From the NCBI GenBank assembly GCA_035079385.1, contig JAVHKY010000054.1:18084001-18148000 (forward strand): a DNA stretch of 64,000 bases. The letters are read 5' to 3'. Shown one piece after another: positions 33,264-53,174 of this stretch. Numbering within the stretch: position 1 is the stretch's first letter; each line of letters opens with the position of its first letter. The notes beneath the pieces are model-generated. The model saw only the letters and a list, made by a program, of their open reading frames with translations, was not told where the DNA came from and did no database searches. Source of the DNA: Aspidiotus rigidus. Its lineage: Eukaryota > Arthropoda > Insecta > Hemiptera > Diaspididae. Position numbers and translations under genes: made by a program.

Positions 33264-36200
33264 TTACTTCGCACGCACCAGCTACAAGTCACTACGCTTT
33301 ACTGGATACGTTGAATAGTTGTATGTACAATTGACATCCGTGTGTGTTGATGTCTGAAGTTGAGGTGATTTTGTTGCCATACTATCATCTAGAATCACTA
33401 TTTTACTGTTGGTATCCAGAGTGATGAAGATGATATCACTCGATTATCTCGTCATTCAGTAACTAGAACTATGTGAATTCTAATTACCAAATATAGCAAG
33501 AATGATAGGTTTCACTTTCTTCTTATTGACCTGCGCGTATAGTCAATTAATAATCCGTTGTTTTCCTTCCATCTATGGTATATAATTTGCCTGTATGAGC
33601 GACGTCATCGTCTTTCGTCGAAAGTATTTTTATTGTCACACAAATCCGCGCGAGTTTATCTTTAATTCTGAAACTACGAGCAGGTACGTACTTATATTCG
33701 CGTTTGAAGGCTCGTATGTGATGAGTATATTATCGAACGTCTTATCTGGAGTATTGTAATTTCTCATTCTTTCTTGAAATCTTGCGTCAAGGATGAAGCG
33801 AACGACCAACCTTACGTGACCCGGTTCGTAAAACAGTATCATCGATAAGGAGTACGAGCTGTCGAAAAATGTTTACTATTCTGCGCGCCTAATGGTGGTT
33901 GTAAAGGTAATAGTAATAATGTGACGTATTACGAGTTTAAATACGTACATAATATTTTTCTGTATTTGTTCTTGAAATTGTATCCGCGCGGAAGCGGCGG
34001 CGACGCATTAACGATTATTATTATTATGATGAGACAGAATATTATTATCTCGAAGCCATCGAACTTGTCTATATTAATTTTTCTGTAGTGGCAGATTTTA
34101 ATGGAACATTGGGTACCTTTTCAGACTGTTCCAATTTTCATAGGTACCTATACCTATAGTATCCACATGACAGTGGTAAACCAGGTCTACGATAATGGTA
34201 CTTGTTGCAGCTCGAACAATAAGAGTATTGGTCGCGTATTGTATAATACGGCGAGAGAGGGATGTTTGGCAACGGCGTATACGTGTACACAAATCAGTGA
34301 TACACGCAGCGATATATAGTGAGAGAGAAGACGGGTTATCGTGCGGGCTAGTCGTCACGAGCGATGCTGATGACCAGCTCTAGGTTTTGTTAACAAGGAG
34401 TCATATATACAGAACACGTATACCGACGTATATACACAGTTACCACACCAACACTAGGAAAAGGCCGAACGCAAGCATGCTGCTTGACTTGCCAACTGGT
34501 TATATATGTATTGTGTACACTCTGAAGAATACTGCGTACAATACGTTCTTATGGGACGTTGTCGTCGTCTCTTCTCCGTTCGCTACGTCTTCTATATAAG
34601 TATTCTAGTTGTTTTAGCTGCGGAGAAGCTTTATGACTAACTTGTTCTTAATTTTCTCGTTTATTTATCGCTACAGTCGACTCCTTGCCGCTGTAATGTG
34701 TACAAAGTTGAATATCGATGATCAGGAAAACAAGGCCTTCGGTGTGTGAATTTTATCGACGATGTCACTTTGATAGTCGCGGTCTTTTTGAAGCGAATTG
34801 ACATTTAATATATAGTGGTACTTAATTTTAAAAGTTTTAAAATAAATTACTCGGGTAATATTTATTCTAGGGCTCGAGCGGGTTCGAGTTCGCAGATTTT
34901 GTCGCGCGTTTTCATTCATTATGAGATCGAATGCGAATTAAACGTCACTTTCTTATTTATTTGTAGTGTTATTGCTGTAATAATTCAGCTGAACGCTTCA
35001 AGGGCATTTGACTCGACATTTGAGATCGATAATTTCTTTCTTTTCCAACCATGGGGGTGTCAAATTGTAGAAAGTAGATCCTTGCTAGAGAGAGGTGGAA
35101 AAGTATTCTACGTCACGTGTGAAGTTGGAATTTTCTATGTAGGTAAGAGATTTCTGTACCAAAGAGACTGTCAACTCCTCTTCTCATTTCTCAAAATGGG
35201 GTTTCTAAGTTTACTGAGTATTTGAAGCGAGTAGCATTAGTCTGCTTATCACGCGCTCCGATGTTCCTCTGACTTTCAATACAAAATTGGGGATGTTTCT
35301 TTGTATCCTATTTTTTGTCAACGATTAATAAATTGGAAAACGGAAATATCATCGCGTCGAAATGGATGTGAAAACGACATCGACTTCTGTAAATATGCAC
35401 CAGACACGAGGAGTCGAATTACGATGATGGGAGCGATTCTCTTTCAAATCATGGGATGATGTCAAGGGTTTCTTTTGAGGACGGACGGAGAGGATATCTG
35501 CCTTTCATTGAAAAGTATAGGTATTAGAATTCTTTGCACTACAATCTAGAAGCAGGGTAGCGGACTAGGCGCTAATGGCCTCTGACAAAGAGAAAATCTC
35601 AAACAGTACTCCGAAGCATACAGAGTTATTGGGTTAAGTGGATCCTTTGTATTTCTAGATCTCTTGGAAGAATCCAGGGCCTAGATGCGTATAAATAGGT
35701 AATGGTCATCTGTGGACGAAACTGAAAAGCAGATAGGTGCGGTCCTCTTGTGTTAACGTGGCTCAAGATTTCGTGGAAAAAAGGTCGAGCTAGCTTTAAA
35801 CTCGGACCCGTCTTGAAGGCGAGGTACAGAAATCGATGAGCTGGAATGATACAGTAGAAGGCTTCTCCAAACGCCAGGAGGAGAGGATATCTTTCTTTCT
35901 TTAAGAAGTAGATTATTACAATTTTACTCCTGCTGCCTGTTGTACTACTATCTCAAGTGATGTGATTCATTGAGGTTAGTCCATATCTCAAGTTTTATCA
36001 GGAAAATAATGTTCTGGAAGAAGAGTGTTTTGATCCTTATTGACTTGATTTCTTCGAGATGTTTGGGGGCAGCGAGTCTTTGTTGCTAATTGTCCATTTT
36101 TGATTGGTTTCTTGCTTTCTACAGCAACCTACACATTTTCCCGGAGAGGTATTTCAGAAAACGTCCGCTTCCCTCTTAATTGTGGTTCATCAAAGGACGA

Positions 36201-36741
36201 AAGACCAATTCTGTTTTGAGGATTTGGTAAATGCGAAGTAGAAAGAGCTATGACCTAGTTCAGGAACTTGGTAAAATTTTGGTTTCCAAGATACATAATT
36301 ATTTGAGCAGCAAATTATAGTTCCGGAGGAGTGGTAGGAAGACTTCGACATCTTTTGGGGACGTGTGACAATTTTCGGAAGTGACCATAGTCATCTGAAA
36401 GGGAAGAGATCACAGATCTAGGGTAAGGACTGGTAAAAATTGTACAAAATTATTGTTGATATCCATCCAAGAGTGGAAGTTTAAATAGCAACGTTTCACA
36501 AGACCTTCATTCGGTCTTTACCTATTTCAAGGATGAACAAATTCCTTATTACTATCTATCAGTGACGAGGTGTGAACTGAACAAGGAAAGCTGGGCAAGA
36601 AAGCAAGAATGTTGGACGGCCAGAAGAAATTGAAAACTTTCACATTTCCCGCACCTTTTCTATTTTTGTCATCTGTACGAATTGATCTTTTCAATCAACC
36701 ATCCACAGCAGCGACATACTGATTGAAATTATTCCAACCAG
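33264..36741. other. No gene seen; unique DNA with weak repeats after 35450
   Basis: The part up to about 35400 is CpG-containing unique DNA. From about 35480, GAGGATATCTKYCTTTC recurs (35491 and 35884). A GACCATAG...GGAAGAG...AGGGACTTGG-type segment at 36383 recurs at 37829, showing old dispersed repeats of unknown type. No coding frame is supported. Confidence 0.35.
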
Positions 36742-37174
36742 AGTATTGCAGCCGAAAATTTCACTTCCGGTTTTCGGCTCAAACTTACAACCTTCAAAAA
36801 TTTGGCTTCCAACTTCTGCTTTTTGGCTTGTTGAAAAATTCAGCTGGCTCAAGTCAGCTGATTTTCGCCTAATCAAGAAATGTGATTCCAGATGAAACGT
36901 TCAGATGAATTGGGGCATCGTCAAAGGTGTAGAAAATATCTATTCTCCAGTTTGTACTCATATCCATTGGATGACTGCCCTACAGGTTTCTATGTTGAAC
37001 GGTTGAACACCTGAACTGAACCGGAACCAATCTTCACTACTTTGTTCAGTAGCTGAAAAAAAAACTGAGAAAATTTGGCTTATTCTGGCTTAGGAAGGTG
37101 TAAATAAAGCTGCCTTTCAGCTTTACTCTTATCAGTGAAAATTCGGCTTTTGGCTTTCAGCTGGCTGCAATACT
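36742..37174. mobile_element. TIR element beginning AGTATTGCAGCC, copy 2 (433 bp)
   Basis: AGTATTGCAGCC at the left end is matched by its complement GGCTGCAATACT at 37163-37174. A TA lies just inside each end, so a Tc1/mariner-type TA duplication is possible, but no longer flanking duplication is convincing. The interior is rich in GGCTTTTGGCTT words and encodes no transposase. It is related along most of its length to the copy at 11892. Confidence 0.65.
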
Positions 37175-37494
37175 GATTCCTTTGACTATAATACCTCTTA
37201 TGAACTGAGCTAGGACGACGTTTACCCGTGGAAAGATATGATGAAAAAATAAGGTGCGGAGGACTCAACATAGGCGACGCTTGATTGCGGAGGGAGGAGA
37301 AGCTGTTACTCCTCCGCGCCCTCACCCGCGCTGCCTTCCGCGCGCCATACATGTTTCCACGCTTGTTTAACATTGCGGTATATGGACGAAGCTCAGTCCA
37401 TAAGAGGTATATAGTCAAAGTCTGATTCCAACTTCCTAGGATGAAGGGAGAGAGGATTTTCATCTGTCAGAATGCATGTCCGGCTTTCTTGCAG

Positions 37495-37700
37495 GGTTAT
37501 AGTTGTGCCCGACACCTCTCATTGATGGGGAAGAGACCAATGTCTACCTAACGCAGGCACTCACAGGTCACGGCTGCTTTGGAGCCTGTCTGCATAAGTA
37601 CAAAAGAAGGACGACCCCTAGTTGTCCGTGTGGGGCAAAGCAGGAAACTCGAGAACATATGTTGCTCAATTGCACAATTCGTAAGGTTATTGTCAGTCAG
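37495..37700 (+). pseudogene. R1/jockey-type retrotransposon C-terminal fragment
   Basis: The plus frame shows TNVYLTQALTGHGCFGACLHKY followed by C-P-C-G, ETREH and LLNC, the C-x-C...H...C cysteine-histidine knuckle that ends R1-clade ORF2 proteins after the RT domain (known for R1 and related families). Only about 60 codons remain. There is no RT domain upstream in frame and no 3' UTR or poly-A tail is recognised, so it is a dead fragment. Confidence 0.8.
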
Positions 37701-37912
37701 TAAAAGGACAAAAGAATTACAAGAAATTGGGATATTCTTTATTTCAGTTGGTACCTTGAGTAAGGATTTTGGATTATGGTTCCGATGGAAGGGGTAGAGG
37801 GTCTGAATTTTTTTGAAAATTATAAACGACCATAGTTGTCCGAAGGGAAAGAGGCTTCAACCTAGAGCAGGGACTTGGGGCGTAGCCAAATGAATAAAGA
37901 TCATATGTTTCA

Positions 37913-38160
37913 TGTCTTTAATGCGATGTTTATTTGTTGATGGTTGGGCGCGACCGGGTTTGGGGTTGGTCTTGCATATGTAGCCATGGAGAGCAGATTA
38001 GCCATGGGAGGTGACTCGCAAAATTGGTGAATTTTCCTGATTTTTGAGGGGGCTATGTAGCCACAGAGGGCGGGTTAGCGATGGGGGAGACTCGCAAAAT
38101 TGGGGTATTTTCCTGGGGTTTCAAATCAGATTTGAGAGTGCAGTAAAGACATGAAACATG
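37913..38160. mobile_element. TIR element with ends ATGTTTCATGTCTTTA (about 248 bp)
   Basis: ATGTTTCATGTCTTTA near the left end is complementary to TAAAGACATGAAACAT at the right end. Inside are two direct copies, about 75 bp apart, of GTAGCCA..GAG.GCRGRTTAGC.ATGGG followed by ACTCGCAAAATTGG. No clear target duplication is seen. The same terminal sequence recurs once, unpaired, at 46543-46561. Confidence 0.55.
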
Positions 38161-46540
<8,380 letters not shown>

Positions 46541-46542
46541 GT

Positions 46543-47240
46543 TGACATGTTTCATGTCTTTCCTGAAGTTTCCTGAATCCTAGCCCCTAATTCAAAAACT
46601 CACGGGTTCTTTAACGGAGTTGAACAGGGGGTGCAAGAAACCTGTTTTATGGGGCCCTTGAGATCTGAAAAATATAGATTGTGACGTCACAAGGCTGACC
46701 TTGTGACGTCATTGGCCTGGACTTTGGAGCTATATGTAATAGGAGGGAGATTTTGAAAGAAATGGTCAATGACGTTACCAGATTGTGACGTCACAAACCT
46801 CATCTCCAAGAAATATATGATAGGTGGGGTACTTGGAAGGATTTCGACTTTCGAGCTATATATGATAAGAGTAGGAGTGGGGGGGGGGGGGGACTTTAAA
46901 AAATGTCAACCTCCAATCAATATATGGTTCCCAGCCAGTTGGACGGTGGATGGCTGACGGCTGACATTTTTTCCAACCCCTCGGTAAAACAGGTTTCTTG
47001 TTCAAATTCGCAGTTCACCCCCTCGAAACTCCCCCCAAAAAAATGCCTCTTCTGAAGTTTCCTGAACCCTAGCCCCTATAATTTCAAAATTTGCGAGTTC
47101 ACACCACCTCCGCGAGTTACCTCCCCCGGAAAGGAACTCTAGTCATGCATGATCCTGAAGATCTGCGAGCTCTACGTATCCTGAACCCTAATTCCAAAAC
47201 CCCAGCAAGCCCTTCTTGATAATCCTATGGACTGCATCCC
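46543..47240. repeat. TGACGTCA-family foldback arm with duplicated flanking block
   Basis: From 46598, CTCACGGGTTCTTTAACGGAGTT, AACCTGTTTTATG, GAGATCTGAAAAATATAGATTGTGACGTCACAAGGCTGACC matches one arm of the element at 45-1060. Three exact TGACGTCA sites follow, then TTTCGAGCTATATATGAT and a 14-G run (46879-46892). The block CTGAAGTTTCCTGAAYCCTAGCCCCTA occurs at 46563 and again at 47050, about 490 bp apart. A poorly matching AAAACAGGTTTCTTG near 46985 may be the opposite arm. Confidence 0.6.
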
Positions 47241-49270
47241 TTCTCTTCCTTTATAATGAACTATGACGTCATCGACTGTGACCTGAAGCCTGATTCTGTA
47301 ATTCACGAGTTCAATCTACATCCCTTCATCTTTGTAATCTATATGTGGTTCCGTATAGGCTTTTATACTGCTGTATGTTGGGTCTAGTTTTATGATTGAA
47401 GGCTAATAGTGGGCCTAGTACATGACGTCACCAGCCAAGACCCGGAGATTTAGTGTAAGGGAGACTCAAGCAAAATTACTATTGGGCCTAGTAAAATAGA
47501 GGCGGCTTTGACGGAATGCATGATCCCGAGAATATATGAAAGTAAGGCAGAGAGAAAGAGAGAGAGAGAGTCCCAACTTGATGACGTCACAGACAGCCGT
47601 CCCGGGTACTGATGATGGTCAGAGGCCACCATTTGATCATGGATGATTATGACCTCACGAGCTAATTAGGTCACTAATGTTGTTATCGATACGAGTCAGC
47701 TCCTCGTAAGCAAGACTGTTCAAAATGCAATATACCAAGAACGGAGCGTACGTCTCTGTGAGAAAAATTCACGAGCTAGGCCACGATTCCATCACAAAGC
47801 AGCCGTGGCCTTAATGAGATCTCTTACTTGTAGGAATGAAATGTGATCTTTATTTTTTTGGCACCGTCGAAAAATCTTATTTTTTTGGGAAGGATAATTT
47901 GTATCTTGTGCACCTCATCTTCCTGTCCGTTCGCATTTGAGAGAATTTTTTTCGTGCGGCATATGTCGGGCAATCCACCCTCTTGCTCTTGACCTTCATC
48001 AATTGTGCTCGAGTTCAGTGGTTATGTTTCAGACCATCGAGGCAGAACGGCAGTAGAAAGTCACAAATTTGCATAAAATCACTGTTTGCTCCATCCCCAT
48101 CTGCAATGAGATACTGGGGAATCCAGCGGCTATTCTTCAATGGCGAATTTTGCATCTTCCTCGGTCATTCCAACGTCATGAATTTTTTATCACGACATGA
48201 TTGGAAGTTGTGGTGTTTTGAAAGCCATTTTACGTTGCTCATCTTGCATCACGGCTAAGGTTGCATTCATGGCGAACTTTATGGAAACCAGTGATGCGAA
48301 ACTCGCTTTTGGAACGCTGCATATATATGCTGGCCAGTCGCGCACAAGAAGTTATACACTGTATCGCACGCATAACGTCTTGGTGATGAATGGTTTTGTT
48401 TCGTTTACCGAATTACGTGCTGCTAGTAAAACACAGTATGATTTAAATTATCTTCTGCCATAGCTCACATGATGATTAAGCGATCGAAGCGTTCACGCTG
48501 TGTGCGCTCTCTTGGATAAAGTCTGCTGTTTGCTGCGTACGTACTTTGATACAGCTGATGCGCGAAATTCGTTTATGCAAATTTCATAGATGAGTAAAAA
48601 TTCTCACCGAAGGTTTCGAAAATTGCTTGACACTCTATACGGAAGTTGTATATCATCTGTCTGAAGGATGTTTTCGAAAATACAACCGAAGTGATTTCAT
48701 GCGGTCGAGAAACGAAGATTTAGATGAAATTATGGGTAATGTTCTTGGTAGTTTCAACGAGAGTAGATTTCGAAGCAGAAGACTGTACAGAGGTTGACTG
48801 GTTTCCTGTTAGGATTCATCAATCCAGGGTGCTGTATAGTCGTCGTCGTTGTGGGAAATGTCGCTTCTATTCATGCCCAAGGCGGAGCTGATAACTTCGA
48901 GTTCTAGCTCGAGAAATTGCAAAGTGCTGCCCAAACCAACTGGTCTGTTGACTAATTTCGTAATTTCCTTTTGTGATCCGTGTTGAACGTGTTGTAGGTG
49001 TGTATAGAATAGCGTTCCGGTCAGTGTTTACGTACGCATCGACAAAACAATATGTACAAAACGAGTCGATAAAATTATCGTAAATCGGGCTTTTAACTGT
49101 CTGAAATTAGACGCACGTCTCATAAATCGTGTGCGCATGCAGTTCGTAGAAGGCTGGAAAAGGAATTGGGAGTCGGGTAGATTAGCTTGTTGTAGAACCC
49201 AATGACTGGATCGGTACTCGTTTAATAGCCGTGTACACATATTTGGAGAATCTTTGCTTCATTATAATTC
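47241..49270. other. No gene seen; scattered TGACGTCA words up to about 47590
   Basis: ATGACGTCA occurs near 47267, 47423 and 47581, suggesting decayed members of the same repeat family. After 47700 the DNA is unique, with two overlapping plus frames near 47983-48463 that show no motif. Confidence 0.4.
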
Positions 49271-49275
49271 GTAAA

Positions 49276-49300
49276 CGCGCTACCGCTGTGCCACGGCTCC
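49276..49300 (-). mobile_element. tRNA 5'-half-like sequence (SINE head or tRNA relic)
   Basis: Read on the minus strand it is GGAGCCGTGGCACAGCGG followed by TAGCGCG. TGGCACAGCGG (plus 49283-49293) matches the A box TRGCNNARYNGG well, and the arrangement is that of a tRNA acceptor start plus D-arm. No B box is found within 100 bp downstream on that strand, so neither a functional tRNA nor a complete SINE is present. Confidence 0.4.
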
Positions 49301-51330
49301 ATGGTGTGTTTTTATGTTGCCCCCTTACGCGAGACATCTTCGCTACCCCTGATCTTTTCGGTCGTAGTGTATCCGAGATGAACACATTTTGGTTGCGGTT
49401 ATTTCGATCTTTAAAGAGAAGGTGGTCGTTTTAATTTAATTTTTTCTTGCAGCCCCGCGCATCTTTATTTCTTTATTCTCCCGCGTTTATTTATTCTTCG
49501 GATTCAACGTCTGAAATATCCTTTGTACCGCTGATATTCAGTTTGGTAATATTTGTATATTTTGATGTGTGTAGGAGTAGAGGAGACGAAGTTATTAAAA
49601 AAAATAAATACTAGTGAACTTAACGGTACAGGTTGTATTGTGGGAAATTTAGTGGAAAATTTCGTTGTAATTCCAGTTATAAGAGGACGTTTGAAATATT
49701 TGTTGAAGAAAAAAAGAGAGGAATGAAAAGCGATCTCTATATCCGTATCGAGAACAGGTAGGGCGGCTTATTATTATCATCATCATGAGCGGCTGGTGTA
49801 TATTGTGGAATCGCGTTCGGCTTCATTTTTCGGAAATTTGATTAGGCGCTTTTGAACGGCTTTTGTGTGTGCATAATATTCGGTAATACAGTAAGCCGAT
49901 GGAAGGAACGAGTGTGTGTAAAAAATACGCGCGTATAATATAAAGTGTTCTTTAACTTGAAATGTGACGACTGTTTGGGTTTAATTTCACGCTGTTTCCT
50001 ACATGGTACGGGTACACATTGCACGCCTCGAGTATAAGGTGGTGAAGATTTTTTCGATTCGTGTCCCCTACGGACTGCCGTTCAACATTTTAGTTGAAAA
50101 CAGATTAAGAAAGAGATCTCGTGAAGGAAGAGAGAGACGAAGCGAGAGTATTTTTCTGCGAAAGATAATCGTCCTTTTTCATATAGGAGTTCTTTTCTTT
50201 GCTAGATGCGTACTTCTTCCTCGTCCACCCTCGAAACGGGTAGAATTCTTGGAAGAATCTAGGTAGTCGACGTGTGAAGGAGAGAGAGACCGTGAAAGTG
50301 ACGTAGACGACGAAATGTAAACCAAAGAGGGAGAAGATGAGAAAAGGAGGAAGCGAGAAAAAATAAGGTTCCAGATACTGAACGGACAGGCTGTATTGTA
50401 TACTCCTCTTTTCTATTTACATTACTTAAACCGATAAAGTAACTTTACGCCCTTTCTTTTCAAGTTTACAAGATGATCAAGACGATTTTGTTTATAGGCG
50501 TAAAAAATGAAGGGAATCTTATCTCCGGCGACAACTGTATGGCTTTGAATGAAAGGAAGAATTGGCGACTACTGTAAAGAATTGGAAGTAGATTGGAGAA
50601 AGATATTTTTGTACATAGTTTTATTGTCCTGTACCAGGGTGCTTTAATTTCAGTATTATTCATTGCATTCTTTTCAATTAGGGTTACTGATAAGAGAAGG
50701 TTTAGTCGAAGAGACTTCTTCTTCGTTCATCTTTTGTCATATGTGAAAAAAATCGAGTCGAATCGTGGAAAATTTTTCTGCATTATTTAGTAACCCTGTT
50801 GCATTTTTTTTCTTTTGCTCTCCGAAGTTAAAGATTGATTTTAAAAAACTTGACACGTTTGTCACTATGTGTGGTAGTTTTGTGCTTCAGTTTTCCCGAG
50901 GAAAATCGAGGCTAATTATACAAATATTTCCGTGATAATATTTTAAGAGGTGTGTACTAAATACTGTAGTATCTCTCAATAGGCGTCCCTGTATTGCGCC
51001 TCAAAGCCCGGAAACGAACGCTCCCATACTCTATTGACGAACTCAAGATATTTTTCATCTCTCATGACGTGTGTTTGGAAAAATTAACGCATGAACTCCT
51101 GAATTTCTCGATCTTTATTTGACATTATGGGTTTCTCAACTATTTTTCATCTGAGGACGATAAATTCATCTCGTCCCTTCTTCTCAATGCAAGACAGAAA
51201 CTGGATGACTATTGTCTTCGCAGTAGCACATCTCTTTGAGAAATAAATATACAATTTGATACGACAGTTCATAATTTGGTAATGCAATTCTGAAATTCCT
51301 TATTACAGCTTTCTAGCTTTTTCCGAATTT
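49301..51330. other. No gene seen
   Basis: Unique AT-rich DNA; no repeat or coding frame can be supported. Confidence 0.4.
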
Positions 51331-51339
51331 CATATCTTT

Positions 51340-51660
51340 TCTGAACCCCCACCCTAATTTTCAAATTCGGTTCTGGACTTGCAGGCGCCTATACGACCAT
51401 TACATCGGGATTTAGGAAATTTATATGTACTGTTGAGATACCTATGTATCTAAGTCCCACCCCAAATTCCGGAATCCTAGTATTGTAGATCAGACAGAGA
51501 AGTCCGTCAGGTAGTTAGCTTGCCGTTTTGGGAAGGCTCAACTGGGCTCAATGCGTAATTCAACATTCAGCGTACCGAGCTTATACTAGACTGAGAGATA
51601 CTGATAGAAGTTGAGGTACTACAGAGAGGGGAGTGGGGTGGTATGGCAATACATCATTTT
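51340..51660. repeat. Degenerate dispersed repeat
   Basis: CTGAACCCCCACCCTAATTTTCAAATTC, and later a CCACCCCAAATTCCGGAATCCTAG block, resemble the CCTGAACCCTA...TTCAAAA motif at 47050-47200. Related by eye only; boundaries uncertain. Confidence 0.3.
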
Positions 51661-51675
51661 AGCAGCAAAAATAAA

Positions 51676-51792
51676 GATCCAAAGTACAAACGTGTTTCAC
51701 GCAGTGCTGCCAAACGTGTGTTTTGTGTCAGCATAAATCAGTCACCTCCGTTTCCCGGTAGCGCTGCTTGGAACGCGTTTATGCTTTGGATC
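51676..51792. repeat. 117-bp hairpin
   Basis: GATCCAAAGTACAAACGTGTTTC at the left is complementary, with several mismatches, to the right end GAACGCGTTTATGCTTTGGATC. Pairing continues inward through GCAGTGCTGCC/GGTAGCGCTGC. The loop is about 45 nt. Length and mismatched stem resemble both a small foldback transposon and a pre-miRNA-like fold; nothing decides between them. Confidence 0.5.
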
Positions 51793-51974
51793 TAAAAGCT
51801 TCACGTCGAACTTTCTTTTCAAACTGGGTTCCGCCAAGAAAAAAGTGTGGGAAGCACTTCTTCCCCAGTAGAAGTAAGCCTGTCGACTAGTGTTTTTTTA
51901 GTATCGTATCAGGCTAAGAAATATTGGTGGAGGATGAAGCCGAACAAGTACAGCGAGCGAACCCGTCAGCTAGT

Positions 51975-52300
51975 CAGTCTAGCATTCTCTTTGGGGACTT
52001 GGAAAAATCTCGAGTTTTGAGCTAATATTAGTGTACATCAGTAGTGGATCCAAGGGCATCGAGAAATATGGAAAGCGGAAGAAAAAAACACGAGAAGGGC
52101 GGGAAAAGTAAGAAAAATGCCCATTGGGAAGGTAATCTATATGGTACCCATGATGTACTGGGAATTGAAAGAGCAGAAAGCAAAAATGGAAAAATTTCCA
52201 CATCGACGCGGGAAATTTTGGACCACCACCATTTTGATTTTCTGGATCTAGTAAAATCGCCTGGTATGTAGATACTAAGCTGAGGGAATTTTATAAGCAC
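51975..52300. repeat. Dispersed repeat fragment with a short open frame
   Basis: GGGGACTTGGAAAAATCTCGAGTTTTGAGCTAATATTA resembles the ACTTGGAAGGATTTCGACTTTCGAGCTATATATGATA order at 46830. It is followed by a 75-codon plus frame (52044-52271) that is Lys-rich at the start and contains GTHDVLGIERAESKNGK. The frame is unrecognised. Confidence 0.3.
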
Positions 52301-52341
52301 CCAAGCTAAGCCAAACTTTTAACTTTTGATGACGTCAGCCT

Positions 52342-52626
52342 TTATGAGACATTAAATATGATCCTCCTATTTTGCGCTGCGGAGAGTTTGAATTTTTCAT
52401 CTCTCAATTTCATAAGTATCCGATGACAAAAATTTTGTTCTTTTCCACCATCCAAACGGAGGTTGGCATTTCTACCTGCCCAACCTGATGTGAGCAATTG
52501 TTCAGAAAGAGTAGTCGAGACTTTTTTACGTAGGCATGGTCTTGACCTACTTTGAATAATGTCATTTACTGTGAGACTTGAAACATGATCTTCAAATTTC
52601 ATTTTTCTTGATGTACTCGATTTCAT
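52342..52626 (-). CDS. Unassigned 94-residue frame with protein-like composition
   Basis: ATG at 52626 (the frame is open a further 13 codons upstream from a TTG) to a stop at 52342. Visible features are an amphipathic SSLTVNDIIQSRSRP segment, a basic LRKK, then LSEQLLTSGWAGRNANLRL and a Lys/Arg-rich C terminus ending RRIIFNVS. It has no signal peptide or membrane segment. The residue mix is well above the background of shadow frames. No family is recognised and no splice partner is evident. A remnant of a transposon gene is the main alternative, since repeats flank it on both sides. Confidence 0.3.
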   Translation of the reverse strand: MKSSTSRKMKFEDHVSSLTVNDIIQSRSRPCLRKKVSTTLSEQLLTSGWAGRNANLRLDGGKEQNFCHRILMKLRDEKFKLSAAQNRRIIFNVS

Positions 52627-52699
52627 TTCCTCTGCAACTGGATTGGTTTGTTGGAATTTTCTCAATTTTTTTCACATTTCCTGTTCGCCCTAATTCCCA

Positions 52700-53160
52700 G
52701 CAGTTTTCGACACTCACACTGATGAACTATGCAAATTCTGGGAGTGCAGGCGTCCTTGATGAAGAGGTCCTGTCGAATAAAAAAAGAGAGCTTCTGACCA
52801 CCTTGAGAAAAGAAAGCTCACACTTCTAAAGCATATGGGGCTTGGAATTAAGTACGAGATTCTACCAGCACGAAAAAGTAAACATCAATTACGTACCAAG
52901 AATGAGGAGAGAATTCTGCGAACAAGTGCCCGCACCTGTTGAAAATGGGTCAAGTGTACGCGTAACAAATTTCTATAAAATATCATACTGAGCAAAACAT
53001 ATCGAAATTCGAAAACAAAATCATGGTGAGTGTTTCCATTGCTCCTACTCCACAAAGAGTTGGCGTGAGCGAAAGACTCCAGAATTTTACGGCAATGATA
53101 TAAGAAACCTTATTTGTATCCTGGAATTTCAGTGAGAGTGAGGATAAAGTTGGACTTGGG
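52700..53160. other. No gene supported; short exon-like frame at its start
   Basis: An acceptor-like CCCTAATTCCCAG precedes a 43-codon plus frame to the stop at 52829 (ending LLTTLRKESSHF). It reads like protein but is too short to support without a partner exon. The rest shows nothing. Confidence 0.2.
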
Positions 53161-53174
53161 TATGGAGTCGTTGA

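Noticed and set aside
35564..35590. CAGGGTAGCGGAC, resembling a hAT terminus
   Set aside because: No complementary end and no 8-bp duplication could be found downstream.
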